Origin: Paracraurococcus ruber
GTDB lineage: Bacteria; Pseudomonadota; Alphaproteobacteria; Acetobacterales; Acetobacteraceae
Direction of reading: 5' to 3'
Length of the DNA stretch: 64,000 bases
Assembly: GCF_004353985.1 (NCBI RefSeq)
Contig: NZ_SMOA01000009.1
Location: forward strand, 1 to 64,000
Under the pieces are notes generated by a model. That model did no database searches, was not told the origin of the DNA, and saw nothing but the letters and a program-made list of their open reading frames with translations. Below are positions 9,672 through 18,337 of the stretch, piece after piece (position 1 is the first letter of the stretch; each line of letters opens with the position of its first letter). The translations under genes and the position numbers were made by a program.

Positions 9672-10637
9672 ATGCCGCAAGCCCTGACCCGCCGCGCCCT
9701 GCTGGGCACCGGCCCCGCCCTGCTGCCGCTGCCGGCGATCGGCCAGCCACGCTGGCCCGACCGGCCGATCCGCGTCTTCGTGCCCTGGACGCCGGGCGGC
9801 GCGACGGACATCCAGATGCGCTCGGTCTGCGAGATCGCGCAGCGCCATCTGGGCCAGCCCATCGTGGTGGAGAACCGGCCAGGGGCGAGCGGCACGCTGG
9901 GCGCCATGGCGCTGAAGGATGCGAAGCCGGACGGCTACACGCTGTCGCAGATGCCGCAGGGCGTCTTCCGCATGCCGGCCATGCAGCAGAAGCCGCAATG
10001 GGACCCGGTGCGGGACTTCACCTGGATCCTCCGCATGGTCGGCTACATGGGCGGGGTGGTGGTGCGGCCGGATGCGCCCTGGCAGACCATGCCGGCGCTG
10101 GTGGACCATGCCCGCGCGCACCCCGGTACGGTGAATTACGGCACGCCCGGCGCGAACACGACCGAGATCCAGATGCGCCAGCTGGGCCGGCTCGTTGGCG
10201 TCGACTGGGTGGCGGTGCCCTTCCGTGGCGCCGCGCCGAACCTGCAAGCGCTGCTGTCGGGCGATATCCATGCCTCGGCCGAGACCAGCGCCTGGGCAGA
10301 CATGGCGCTGGAAGGCCGGCTGCGGCCGCTGGCAATCTGGAACGCCGAGCGCGCGCGCCGCTTCCCGGCGGTGCCGACCTTCCGCGAATTGGGCTGGGAT
10401 GTGCTTGGGGAAAGCAGCTATGGCATCGCCGGCCCGCGCGGGATGGAACCAGCGGTGGTGCGGGCGATCCATGATGCCTTCCGCGCCGCGGTGCATGACC
10501 CGCAGCATCTGGCGGTGCTGGCGCGCTTCGACATGCCGGTGCGCTACCTGGGCACCGAGGAATTCGCCAACGAGGCGGTGCTGCTGGCCGAGGAGGCGCG
10601 CCGGCTGGTGCAGGAGCTCGGCCTGAAGCAGGTCTAG
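9672..10637 (+). CDS. TctC/Bug-family periplasmic solute receptor (copy 2)
   Basis: A 321-residue Bug-family receptor directly downstream of copy 1. It shares the same blocks: PIRVFVPWTPGGATD, IVVENRPGASG, WDPVRDFTWIL, VNYGTPGANT, RFPAVPTFRELG. The two proteins align over the whole mature length with about half of positions identical by eye. The signal peptide has RRALLGTG and ends near residue 23 (AIGQ). GGGGAGAG lies just before the ATG. The ligand is unknown. A palindrome and a hairpin downstream (10733-10778) probably end transcription. Confidence 0.9.
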   Translation: MPQALTRRALLGTGPALLPLPAIGQPRWPDRPIRVFVPWTPGGATDIQMRSVCEIAQRHLGQPIVVENRPGASGTLGAMALKDAKPDGYTLSQMPQGVFRMPAMQQKPQWDPVRDFTWILRMVGYMGGVVVRPDAPWQTMPALVDHARAHPGTVNYGTPGANTTEIQMRQLGRLVGVDWVAVPFRGAAPNLQALLSGDIHASAETSAWADMALEGRLRPLAIWNAERARRFPAVPTFRELGWDVLGESSYGIAGPRGMEPAVVRAIHDAFRAAVHDPQHLAVLARFDMPVRYLGTEEFANEAVLLAEEARRLVQELGLKQV

Positions 10638-10732
10638 GCTCGGTCGGGGACCGTCACGGTCGCCCCGGGGCGCACCGGACCCGTCACTTATCGGATGGTA
10701 TCGGATGGCGCGGCCTGGGCCGGGCATGGCCC

Positions 10733-10778
10733 CGGCCCTTGCAAGGGCCGATGGCGGAGCGGCGTGACGCCGCTCCGC
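10733..10778. terminator. Tandem palindrome and hairpin between convergent genes
   Basis: A perfect 18-bp palindrome (CGGCCCTTGCAAGGGCCG, 10733-10750) is followed by an 11-bp stem with a 3-nt loop (10754-10764 pairing with 10768-10778). It lies between the convergent Bug receptor and the minus-strand repeat protein. There is no T-run, so termination is inferred from position and stem strength. Confidence 0.45.
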
Positions 10779-10833
10779 GATCCACCAACTCCAGCGGTGC
10801 AGCGTTCTGCGATGAACGCGAACCGCCGCAGCG

Positions 10834-11169
10834 TCAGCTTCCGGACTGCGAGGAGCGGATGCCGGCCAGGCCGGTCGGCACCGCCTGCGGGCGGACATAG
10901 GTGACGTGGCGGCTGTTGGCATCGCCGGTGATCTGCGCGACGAGGCCGCTGGAGGCCTGCGCCTGCGGCGTGCCGCCATAGGCGATCTCGCGGTTGCCGG
11001 CCTCGCCGACGATGGAGGCGTAGCCGCCGCCGACGACATTCTCGCTCGGCGCGTCATAGGCCACATAGGCATCCGGGCCGCCGCCGATCAGGCGCGGACC
11101 ACCCTGCGCAAGCGCGGCACCGGTGATGCCGAAGGCGAGGGCGGATGCAAGGATTGCAGTGCGGAACAT
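10834..11169 (-). CDS. Small secreted protein with GGGxDxxVxY-type repeats (copy 1)
   Basis: A 111-residue protein with a clear signal peptide (MFRTAILASALAFGITGAALA, cleaved before QGGP). The mature part contains about three degenerate repeats of roughly 22-27 residues: LIGGGPDAYVAYD followed by VVGGG, then IVGEAGNREIAYGG, then ITGDANSRHVTYV. The same pattern occurs in the protein at 50157-50519, so the two are paralogs. There are no cysteines in the mature part and no known domain that I recognise. AAGGAAGAAG precedes the start. It is expected to be periplasmic or secreted. Function unknown. Confidence 0.75.
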   Translation of the reverse strand: MFRTAILASALAFGITGAALAQGGPRLIGGGPDAYVAYDAPSENVVGGGYASIVGEAGNREIAYGGTPQAQASSGLVAQITGDANSRHVTYVRPQAVPTGLAGIRSSQSGS

Positions 11170-11872
11170 GGTTTTCTTCTTCCTTGAGAAGTGCGGGACG
11201 GCCCGGCGCCGTCCTGTCGAGGCATGAGATAGGCCCGCGGCCCGATCCATCCCAATGCGCAACCTGAATGCCGGCGATTTGCCGGCCGGATGACGCGATG
11301 CCGTGCAGGCCGCACGCCATGCGCAGGGCGTCTGGCCGATCTGCGCCAGGATCAGGGGCGTCGCATCAGGCCGCACGAGGCTGCGATCACGCCGACTGGC
11401 GAGGTCGCGACCAAGCATCACCTGCGCGGCGCCGATGCCTGGGTCCTGCTTGCCACCGGTCCTGCGCATTGCCGCACCACGCAGGATTTTCGGCCATCGC
11501 CACGGCATGATCGACGGCGCTGTCTTCGCCACCGCCGACGCAGTGTGGGGCGAGCGCCGCCGAAGGCGGCCGCTCCGTCGCCGGATCCGCCCGCGTCCGA
11601 ACCCTCCTACCCAGGCCCATGTCGTGCGCGCGATGACCGGGCGACCCGCCGGCGGATGTCGGGCGCGAAGGCCTCCGGGTACGGCTCCTCGGGCCCGGCG
11701 AACCGGCGCGGCCAGTCGGCCACCTTCGGCATCGCGGCAGGCGGCGCGAACCGATCGACAGTGCCCACCGGCCGGACGCCGGCCGCCGCGGGGGCAGAGG
11801 CCATCGCCGGGCAGGTCACCGCGCCGGCGCGGCGTCCTGGACGCGGCGGCCAGCCTTCGTCAGGCTGCGCGG
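11170..11872. other. About 700 bp without a recognisable gene
   Basis: This holds the upstream region of the minus-strand repeat protein and the leader of the deiminase-like gene. Several short open frames cross it on both strands, but none shows a signal peptide, known motif or consistent ribosome-binding site. A minus-strand stretch near 11630-11740 reads protein-like (WPRRFAGPEEPYPEAF), so a decayed gene is possible. I cannot identify it. Confidence 0.5.
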
Positions 11873-12733
11873 ATGCCGCCGTCCTGGACCGTCGCCTCCG
11901 AAACCGGCCCCCTGCGGGAGGTGCTGGTCTGCCCGCCCGACCACTACCGCTGGATCCCGACCAATGCCATCGCCCGGCGGACGCTGGCAGCGGGAGGGCA
12001 GGCCGACCTGCAGGGGCTGCAGGCGCAGCATCGGGAACTGGTCGCGGCGCTGGAGCAGGCTGCCGCCACCGTCCACCACCTGCGGCCCGAGCCGCATCTG
12101 CCCTACATGGCCTATACCCGCGACAGCGTGGTGGTGACGCATCGCGGCCCGGTGCTGTGCCAGCTGGAACGGCCGCAGCGGCGCGGCGAATATGCCCCGT
12201 TGCTGGACTGGCACGCGGCGCAGGGCAGCGGCTTCTGGCGCAAATCCTCCGCCGGCACGCTGGAAGGCGGGGATATCCACATCCTCCGCCCCGGCCTCGC
12301 CTGCATCGGCGCCAGCGGCGGCCGCACCGACCTGGCCGGGGCCGAGCAGCTTGCCGGCTGGCTGCGAGCGGAAGGCTGGGAGGTGCGGGTCGAGCCTTTC
12401 GACGAGCATTTCCTCCATCTGGACGTCCTGTTCTGCCTGGCGGCGCCCGGCCTCGCCGTCGCCTGCCTCGACGGGTTGGACGAGGGGTTCCACGGCTGGC
12501 TGGCCGGGCATGGCATCCGTTGCATCCCCGTCCCCTACCGGGAGGCGATGCGGCTGGGCTGCAACATCCTGGCGCTGGGCAATGACCGAGTGATTTCGGC
12601 GGCGGAAAGCCACGACCTGAATGCGGCGCTGCGGGCGGAAGGGCTCACGGTGCTCGACCCGGCGCTGTCGCTGTTCACCGCCGGCGGCGGCGGGCCGCAT
12701 TGCCTGACCTGCCCGCTGCTGCGGGACGGGTGA
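11873..12733 (+). CDS. Amidinotransferase/dimethylargininase-fold hydrolase
   Basis: A 286-residue enzyme of the guanidino-group-modifying superfamily (arginine deiminase, dimethylarginine dimethylaminohydrolase, amidinotransferase). Typical elements are YTRDSVV near 82-88, TLEGGDIHIL near 127-136, HLDVLFCLA near 182-190 (candidate catalytic His), and a C-terminal GGGGPHCLTCPL with the probable nucleophile Cys277. Such enzymes attack the guanidinium carbon of arginine-like substrates through a covalent Cys intermediate. The exact substrate is not clear. The ATG at 11873 starts where superfamily similarity starts (TGPLREVLVCPP). An FAD-linked oxidase and an MFS transporter follow on the same strand. 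Confidence 0.8.
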   Translation: MPPSWTVASETGPLREVLVCPPDHYRWIPTNAIARRTLAAGGQADLQGLQAQHRELVAALEQAAATVHHLRPEPHLPYMAYTRDSVVVTHRGPVLCQLERPQRRGEYAPLLDWHAAQGSGFWRKSSAGTLEGGDIHILRPGLACIGASGGRTDLAGAEQLAGWLRAEGWEVRVEPFDEHFLHLDVLFCLAAPGLAVACLDGLDEGFHGWLAGHGIRCIPVPYREAMRLGCNILALGNDRVISAAESHDLNAALRAEGLTVLDPALSLFTAGGGGPHCLTCPLLRDG

Positions 12734-12748
12734 CACCGAAGGGGCTTT

Positions 12749-12793
12749 GCCCCCTCGAACTCCCGCCACCAGGGGTCAGGCGACCCCTGGACC
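12749..12793. repeat. Intergenic palindromic repeat (copy 1)
   Basis: A 45-bp stretch beginning GCCCCCTCGAAC and containing a 9-bp stem (CCAGGGGTC with GACCCCTGG, loop AGGC, 12769-12790). A closely similar stretch occurs at 36190-36234. It sits just after the deiminase-like gene; a small GGGGC/GCCCC hairpin overlaps its left edge. It may act as a terminator or be a dispersed repeat. Confidence 0.6.
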
Positions 12794-12873
12794 GGTCTGA
12801 GCCCGGGGTCATGCGTGACCGCGGCGCGCGCGCGCCCTACAACGCCCCGACAGCCCCCGCCGAGGGAACCGCC

Positions 12874-14268
12874 ATGAACACCATCGCCGCGCGTCCGGTG
12901 GACGCCGTCATCGCCGCCGCCCGCGAATTCCTCGGCGACCGGCTCTCCACCGCCCAGGCGATCCGGGAACAGCATGCGCGCGGGGAGGACCAGACGCCGC
13001 CCACCCTGCCCGACGCCGTCGCCTTCGTCGAAACCACCGAGGAGGTGAGCCGCCTGCTCGCCCTGTGCCACCGGCATGAGGTGCCGGTCGTGGCCTTCGG
13101 CGCCGGCACGTCCCTGGAAGGGCATGTGAACCCGGTGCGGCGCGGCATCTCCGTGGACCTTTCCCGCATGACGGCGGTGCTGGAGGTGAATCCGGAGGAC
13201 ATGGACTGCCTGATCGAGCCGGGGGTGACGCGGCAGCAGCTGAACGACTACCTGCGCGACCAGGGCCTGTTCTTCCCGGTGGATCCCGGCAGCGTCTGCA
13301 CCATCGGCGGCATGTGCGCCACGCGCGCCAGCGGCACCAACGCCGTGCGCTACGGCACGATCCGGGAGAATGTCCTGGGCCTCGAGGTGGTGCTGGCCGA
13401 TGGCCGCGTCATCCAGACCGGCGGGCGGTCCCGCAAGGCGGCCAATGGCTACGACCTGACCCGGCTGTTCATCGGCTCCGAAGGCACGCTCGGCATCATC
13501 ACGAAGATCCGCCTGCGGCTGCACGGCATCCCGGAAGCGATGAGCAGCGCGGTCTGCCAGTTCCCGGACCTGGAGGCGGCGGTGAACACCACCATCGTCA
13601 CCATGCAGTCCGGCATCCCGGTGGCGCGGATCGAGCTGATCGACGCCGACCAGATGGAAGCCTGCATCAGGTACAGCAAGCTGGAAGGGCTGCGCGCGAC
13701 TCCGACGCTGTTCCTGGAATTCCACGGCACCCATGCCGCGGTGAAGGAGCAGGCGGAGGCGGTGGAGGCGATCGCCGTGGATCACGGCGGCGAAGGCTTC
13801 TCCTGGGCGACGGATACCGAGACGCGGACGAAGCTCTGGCAGGCCCGGCATGACGCCTACTGGGCCGGGATCAACCTGATCCCCGGCTATCGCGGCATCA
13901 CCACCGATGTCTGCGTTCCCATCTCGAAGCTGGCGGAGGCGATCCTGGGCGCCAAGGCGGATGCCGTGGCGTCCGGCTTCACCACCTGCATCGTCGGCCA
14001 TGTCGGCGACGGCAATTTCCACCAGATCATCCTGTTCGACCCGAAGGACCCGACCGGGCTCGACCGCGCCTGGGAGCTGGACCGGAAGATTGTGGCGCGC
14101 GGCCTGGCGCTGGGCGGCACCTGCTCCGGCGAGCATGGCGTCGGCCTCGGCAAGCGGGAATTCCTGGAGCAGGAGCACGGGCCGGAGGCGCTGGCGGTGA
14201 TGCGCGGGATCAAGGCCAGCCTCGACCCCAAGGGCATCCTGAACCCGGGCAAGCTGTTCCGGAACTGA
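12874..14268 (+). CDS. FAD-linked D-lactate/glycolate dehydrogenase-type oxidase
   Basis: A 464-residue flavoenzyme of the GlcD/Dld (D-2-hydroxyacid dehydrogenase) family. The FAD-binding PCMH domain covers about 40-220: VVAFGAGTSLEGHVNP, PGSVCTIGGMCAT, KAANGYDLTRLFIGSEGTLG. The FAD-oxidase C-terminal domain follows, with VGHVGDGNFH and CSGEHGVGLGKREF, whose histidines are the usual metal or substrate contacts. Such enzymes oxidise D-lactate, glycolate or related 2-hydroxyacids and pass electrons to cytochrome or quinone. No GlcE/GlcF subunits follow, which favours a one-gene D-lactate dehydrogenase (cytochrome). The start at 12874 has GAGGGAAC upstream. Confidence 0.88.
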   Translation: MNTIAARPVDAVIAAAREFLGDRLSTAQAIREQHARGEDQTPPTLPDAVAFVETTEEVSRLLALCHRHEVPVVAFGAGTSLEGHVNPVRRGISVDLSRMTAVLEVNPEDMDCLIEPGVTRQQLNDYLRDQGLFFPVDPGSVCTIGGMCATRASGTNAVRYGTIRENVLGLEVVLADGRVIQTGGRSRKAANGYDLTRLFIGSEGTLGIITKIRLRLHGIPEAMSSAVCQFPDLEAAVNTTIVTMQSGIPVARIELIDADQMEACIRYSKLEGLRATPTLFLEFHGTHAAVKEQAEAVEAIAVDHGGEGFSWATDTETRTKLWQARHDAYWAGINLIPGYRGITTDVCVPISKLAEAILGAKADAVASGFTTCIVGHVGDGNFHQIILFDPKDPTGLDRAWELDRKIVARGLALGGTCSGEHGVGLGKREFLEQEHGPEALAVMRGIKASLDPKGILNPGKLFRN

Positions 14269-14314
14269 ACACCGCCCGCGCGGCGTTCCGATCGCGCGGC
14301 TGCTGGGAGGGAAC

Positions 14315-15571
14315 GTGTCGTCTCTGCGCGGCCCCGGGCTGCCGATCCTGGCGCTCACCCTGGGGCATGTCTTCTCCAACGCCGTCCGCACCCTGCCGGC
14401 GGTGGCGGCCGATGTCCTGTCGCGCGACCTCGGCCTGGCGCCGGAGGCGCTGGCGGCGCTGACCGGCGCCTTCCCCGCCGCCTTCGCCCTGGCCATGGTG
14501 CCGGTGGGCGTCGGGCTGGACCGCTGGGGCGTGCGGCGCACCGCGCTGGTGCTGATGGCGATCGGCATGGCGGGCTGCGCCCTGGCGGCGCTGGCACCAG
14601 GCCCGGCGACCATGCTGATCGCCCAATGCGTCCTGGGCATGGGCTGCGCCGGGGCGCTGATGTGCCCGATGACCTATGCCGCGCGGGCCATGGATGCGCA
14701 CCGCTTCGGCCTGTGGTCCGGCGTCATCCAGGCGGTCGGCAACTCGGGGATGCTGCTCAGCGCCTCGCCGCTCGCCCTGCTGGTGGAATGGCAGGGTTGG
14801 CGCGCCGGGTTCTGGGCCTGCGGCGGGCTGGCGGCGCTGGCCTTCCTGGCGGTGGCCGCTACGGTGCGGCAGCCGCCGCCCGTGCGGGCCGGCCACCGCT
14901 CCGCCTGGCAGGACACGCGGGAGATCCTGGCGATCGCCGCCTCGCCCGGGCTGCGGGCACCGATGACCATCGCCTTCGCCAGCTTCGCCGTGGTGCTGGG
15001 GGTGCGCGGGCTCTGGGGCGGGCCCTGGCTGATGGAGGCGAAGGGCCTGACCCGGATCGAGGCCGGCAATGTCCTGCTGCTGGTGGCGCTGGCGCTGGTG
15101 GCGGGTCCGGCCATCGCCGGCCTGGTGCAGCGTCTGGTCGGGCGCCCGGTGGTGCTGCTGGCGGGCAGCCATATCCTGGTCGGGCTGCTGGTGCTGCTGC
15201 TGCCGGCGGGCGGGCCGGGCGGCTGGCTGGGGTTGCAGCCGGCGGGGTTCGACGCCGCGGTGATGGTGGCGATCGGCCTCGTCATCTCCTTCCAGATCCT
15301 GATCTTCGCCCAGGTCCGGGCGGCGGTGCCGGCGGAGCAGACCGGCCGCGCGCTGTCGGCCAACAACATCGCCTTCTTCGGCGGGGCGGCGGTGCTGCAG
15401 GCCGTCTCGGGCCTCGCCGCCGGCTGGGGCGGCACCGGCGCGGCGCTGGCGACCTTCGGCCTGGCGCTGCTGCTGTGCAGCCTCGGCTACCTGTGGCTGC
15501 AGGCGCGGCGCGGCGGCCGGAGCGGGTCGCGGCGCGGCGTGAACGCCGCGGCGTCGGACTCCGCCCGGTAG
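14315..15571 (+). CDS. MFS transporter
   Basis: A 418-residue, 12-helix major facilitator. The first pair of helices is followed by the loop DRWGVRRTALVLMAIG near residues 70-85 (MFS motif A type). A second half starts near 215. The start is GTG with a strong GGGAGGGAAC 4 nt before it. It follows the FAD-linked oxidase by 46 bp and is probably co-transcribed, so import or export of a hydroxy- or keto-acid is a reasonable guess. The sequence alone does not set substrate or direction. Confidence 0.85.
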   Translation: MSSLRGPGLPILALTLGHVFSNAVRTLPAVAADVLSRDLGLAPEALAALTGAFPAAFALAMVPVGVGLDRWGVRRTALVLMAIGMAGCALAALAPGPATMLIAQCVLGMGCAGALMCPMTYAARAMDAHRFGLWSGVIQAVGNSGMLLSASPLALLVEWQGWRAGFWACGGLAALAFLAVAATVRQPPPVRAGHRSAWQDTREILAIAASPGLRAPMTIAFASFAVVLGVRGLWGGPWLMEAKGLTRIEAGNVLLLVALALVAGPAIAGLVQRLVGRPVVLLAGSHILVGLLVLLLPAGGPGGWLGLQPAGFDAAVMVAIGLVISFQILIFAQVRAAVPAEQTGRALSANNIAFFGGAAVLQAVSGLAAGWGGTGAALATFGLALLLCSLGYLWLQARRGGRSGSRRGVNAAASDSAR

Positions 15572-15897
15572 GCAAGGACCTGGAACGGCTCGCGTGGCGA
15601 ACCGCAGGCGCAGGCCATGCGGGAACATGTCCGCGAAGGGGCGGGCGACGTATCCGCGAGGCATGTTTCGGACTGGCCAGGACGGCAATGCCCCGCCGGG
15701 ACCGGATCGCCATGCGGTTGCCGGGCGGACCGCGTGGAAGCCCGACGCGCCGCAGCCCTCGCCGGGCAGACCCGGGGCCTGAACGCGCGGCCGCCGCCCG
15801 AGGCGGGCGATCCGCCATGCTGGATGCCCGCCCGCATCTTGCGTGACATTGCCGTGGCGCGATGGCGCCTCGTCCACCGGGCCCCACTTGCAGGCGG
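15572..15897. other. Intergenic region, no gene seen
   Basis: About 330 bp between two same-strand MFS genes. Short open frames exist but lack a start context and known motifs. No strong terminator hairpin was noticed. Confidence 0.5.
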
Positions 15898-17337
15898 ATG
15901 GACCTTCCTTTCCCGCCGGCCGCACGCGCCGAGGGCGACGCCAGCCCGTGGGTGCTGGCGGCCTGCATCCTCGGCACCAGCCTGGCCTTCATCGACGGCT
16001 CGGTAGTCAATGTCGCGCTCTCGGCGCTCGAGCAGGACCTCGGCGCCGGGCCGGGCGAGCTGTCCTGGGCGGTCAGTGCCTATCTCCTGCCGCTCGGCGC
16101 GCTGATCCTGCTGGGCGGGGCGGCGGGGGATCATTTCGGCCGGCGGCGGCTGTTCCTGGCGGGCATCGCGGTCTTTGCCCTGGCCTCGGCCGCCTGTGCC
16201 GCGGCGCCTTCCATGGGCTGGCTGCTGGCGGCGCGCGGGCTGCAGGGCATGGGCGCGGCGATGCTGATGCCGAACAGCCTCGGCATCCTCGGCGCCGGCT
16301 TCCGGGGGGAGGCGCGGGGCCGCGCCATCGGCACCTGGGCGGCGGCCGGGGCGCTGACGGGGGCGGTGGGCCCCGTGCTGGGCGGCTGGCTGGTGGAAAC
16401 CCTGGGCTGGCGCAGCATCTTCTTGGTGAACCTGCCGATCGCCGCCACCGCCGCCGCGATCGCTTGGCGGCATGTGCCGGAAAGCCGGGCGGCAGGCGGC
16501 ACCGCCCGGCTCGACTGGCTGGGCGGTGCGCTGGCGACGCTGGGGCTGGGCCTGATGACCTGGGCGCTGACCGCGGCGGCGGAGGGCATGGGGCTGGCCC
16601 CGGTGCTGTCGGCGGCGCTGGCCGGCGGGCTGCTGCTGGGGGGCTTCCTCCGCCGGCAGGCGCTGCTCGGGGCACGCGCCCTGATCCCGCTGGCCATGTT
16701 CGGCTCCGCCGCCTTCGTCGGGCTGACGCTGCTCACCTTCTTCCTCTATGGCGCGCTGGGCGGGCTGATCGTGCTGCTGCCGTACCTGCTGATCCGCATC
16801 GAAGCCTGGCCGGCGATGCAGGCCGGGGCGGCGCTGCTGCCGCTGCCGCTGCTGATCGGGCTGGGATCGCCGTTGATGGGGAAGGTCACGGCCCGGCATG
16901 GCGGGCGGCTGCCCCTGGCGATCGGCGCCGCCGTGGTGGCGCTGGGCTTCGCGCTGCTGGCGCGTGTCGGTCCGGGCGGGCTGGACTACCCGCGCATGCT
17001 GCTGCCGACGGTGCTGCTGGTCGGCCTCGGCATGGCGCTCTGCGCCGCGCCGCTGACCACGACCGTCATGGCCTCGGTCGATGCGGCGCATACCGGCACC
17101 GCGTCGGGCGTCAACAGCGCGGTTGCGCGCCTGGGCGGGCTGCTGGCGACGGCGCTGCTGGGCTTCGTCTTCGCGCTGGACGGGGCGGAGGCTTTCCTGG
17201 CCGGCCTGCGCGCCGCAGCCTGGACGGGCGCCGCCTGCGCGCTGGTCGCGGCGGTCTCGGCGCTGGTCCTCATCCCGCCCGGGATCAGGCCGGCGGAATC
17301 TCCGCCGCCAGCACCGCGCCCGATTGGCTTTCGGTGA
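15898..17337 (+). CDS. DHA2-family (EmrB/QacA-like) drug:H+ antiporter
   Basis: A 479-residue, probably 14-helix MFS exporter. DHA2 marks are WVLAACILGTSLAFIDGSVVNVAL in helix 1 (Asp in the family position), GDHFGRRRLFLAGI (motif A), ARGLQGMGAAMLMP (motif B) and GAVGPVLGGWLVE (motif C, the antiporter motif) near residues 148-160. The ATG at 15898 is used because it begins just before helix 1; an earlier in-frame ATG at 15862 would add a non-conserved leader. The 3' end overlaps the convergent SMP-30 gene by 53 bp. Substrate unknown. Confidence 0.87.
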   Translation: MDLPFPPAARAEGDASPWVLAACILGTSLAFIDGSVVNVALSALEQDLGAGPGELSWAVSAYLLPLGALILLGGAAGDHFGRRRLFLAGIAVFALASAACAAAPSMGWLLAARGLQGMGAAMLMPNSLGILGAGFRGEARGRAIGTWAAAGALTGAVGPVLGGWLVETLGWRSIFLVNLPIAATAAAIAWRHVPESRAAGGTARLDWLGGALATLGLGLMTWALTAAAEGMGLAPVLSAALAGGLLLGGFLRRQALLGARALIPLAMFGSAAFVGLTLLTFFLYGALGGLIVLLPYLLIRIEAWPAMQAGAALLPLPLLIGLGSPLMGKVTARHGGRLPLAIGAAVVALGFALLARVGPGGLDYPRMLLPTVLLVGLGMALCAAPLTTTVMASVDAAHTGTASGVNSAVARLGGLLATALLGFVFALDGAEAFLAGLRAAAWTGAACALVAAVSALVLIPPGIRPAESPPPAPRPIGFR

Positions 17338-18175
17338 TCATCAGCGTCCTGCCATCCGGCGCGAAGCAGCAATTCGTCGGCGTGCGGCCGAATTCCGTGC
17401 AGTCCAGCCGGAACAGCGGCTGGCCATGCGCATCCACGCCCCAGACCTGGCCATGGCCGGGATTGGCGATGAAGAGCCGGTCCGCGGCATCCACCGCCAT
17501 GCCGTCCGGCCCGCTGGTGCCGGCCGGGACGCGGAAGAAGCAATTCGCCTTGCCCACCTGCGCGTCGGCGCGCAGGGCAAAGCGCCAGACCTCGCAGCTG
17601 CGGGTCATCGCCACGTAGCAATGCGTGCCGGCGCGATTCAACGCGATGCCATTCGGGCTGGGGCCGTTGCCGATCAGCCGGTCCAGCCTGCCATCCGGCC
17701 ATAGCCGGAAGACGCGGCCGGACGGATCCTGCAGGCCGGTCTGCCCCTGGTCGGTGAACAGCACGGCACCGGCGGCATCCAGCACCAGGTCGTTCAGCCC
17801 CTTGAAGCCTTCCGACAGCACGCTGGCCAGCACGGGCGTGACGGTGCCGGTCGCGGGGTCGAGCCGCAGCAGGCCGCGGCGATAGTCGGTGATCAGCAAC
17901 CCGCCATCCCGCGCGACGGCCATGCCGTTCGGCCAGCCATCCCAGGCCGCGAGCACGTCCCAAGCGGCGGCGCCGACGCACAGCACGCGGCCATTCGGGA
18001 TATCCGTGACGAGGAACTGTCCCGCCGCATCAAAGCAGGGGCCTTCCAGGAAGCTGTCGATCGGGGCGCCGCCGCGGTTGGCATCGGCCCATTCGGTGCG
18101 GCGCGGCTGACGCAGCGCAGGTGGCAAGGCGGCGAACAGGCGGACCGGAATCTCGCGCGGCGGGACGAACCACAT
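17285..18175 (-). CDS. SMP-30/gluconolactonase/LRE family protein
   Basis: A 296-residue six-bladed beta-propeller protein. Recurrent blade signatures are [59 protein letters not shown] and [18 protein letters not shown]. The conserved Asn and Asp residues that hold the metal in SMP-30 lactonases lie in the NDL and SPNGIA segments. The expected activity is hydrolysis of a sugar or other lactone. There is no signal peptide. Its 3' end runs 53 bp into the end of the MFS gene. A second family member is encoded at 53158-54099. Confidence 0.85.
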   Translation of the reverse strand: MWFVPPREIPVRLFAALPPALRQPRRTEWADANRGGAPIDSFLEGPCFDAAGQFLVTDIPNGRVLCVGAAAWDVLAAWDGWPNGMAVARDGGLLITDYRRGLLRLDPATGTVTPVLASVLSEGFKGLNDLVLDAAGAVLFTDQGQTGLQDPSGRVFRLWPDGRLDRLIGNGPSPNGIALNRAGTHCYVAMTRSCEVWRFALRADAQVGKANCFFRVPAGTSGPDGMAVDAADRLFIANPGHGQVWGVDAHGQPLFRLDCTEFGRTPTNCCFAPDGRTLMITESQSGAVLAAEIPPA

Positions 18176-18337
18176 GGGGCAAGCCTGCGCGCGGGAACCG
18201 TTGCCGGCAAGCCGGTGATGGAGGAATTGTCATCGGCTTGCTGCCGGCTGGCGGTAGCCCGCCATATGGCCAGATGCCAAACCCGATTTCGCGGGTGCAG
18301 TATGTCCTGCTACCCCCTTGTCTCGGACTCCCGCCGC

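Noticed and set aside
11607-11819. A short minus-strand open frame with a protein-like stretch (WPRRFAGPEEPYPEAF)
   Set aside because: No clear start, ribosome-binding site or known family; possibly a relic, but not supported as a gene.
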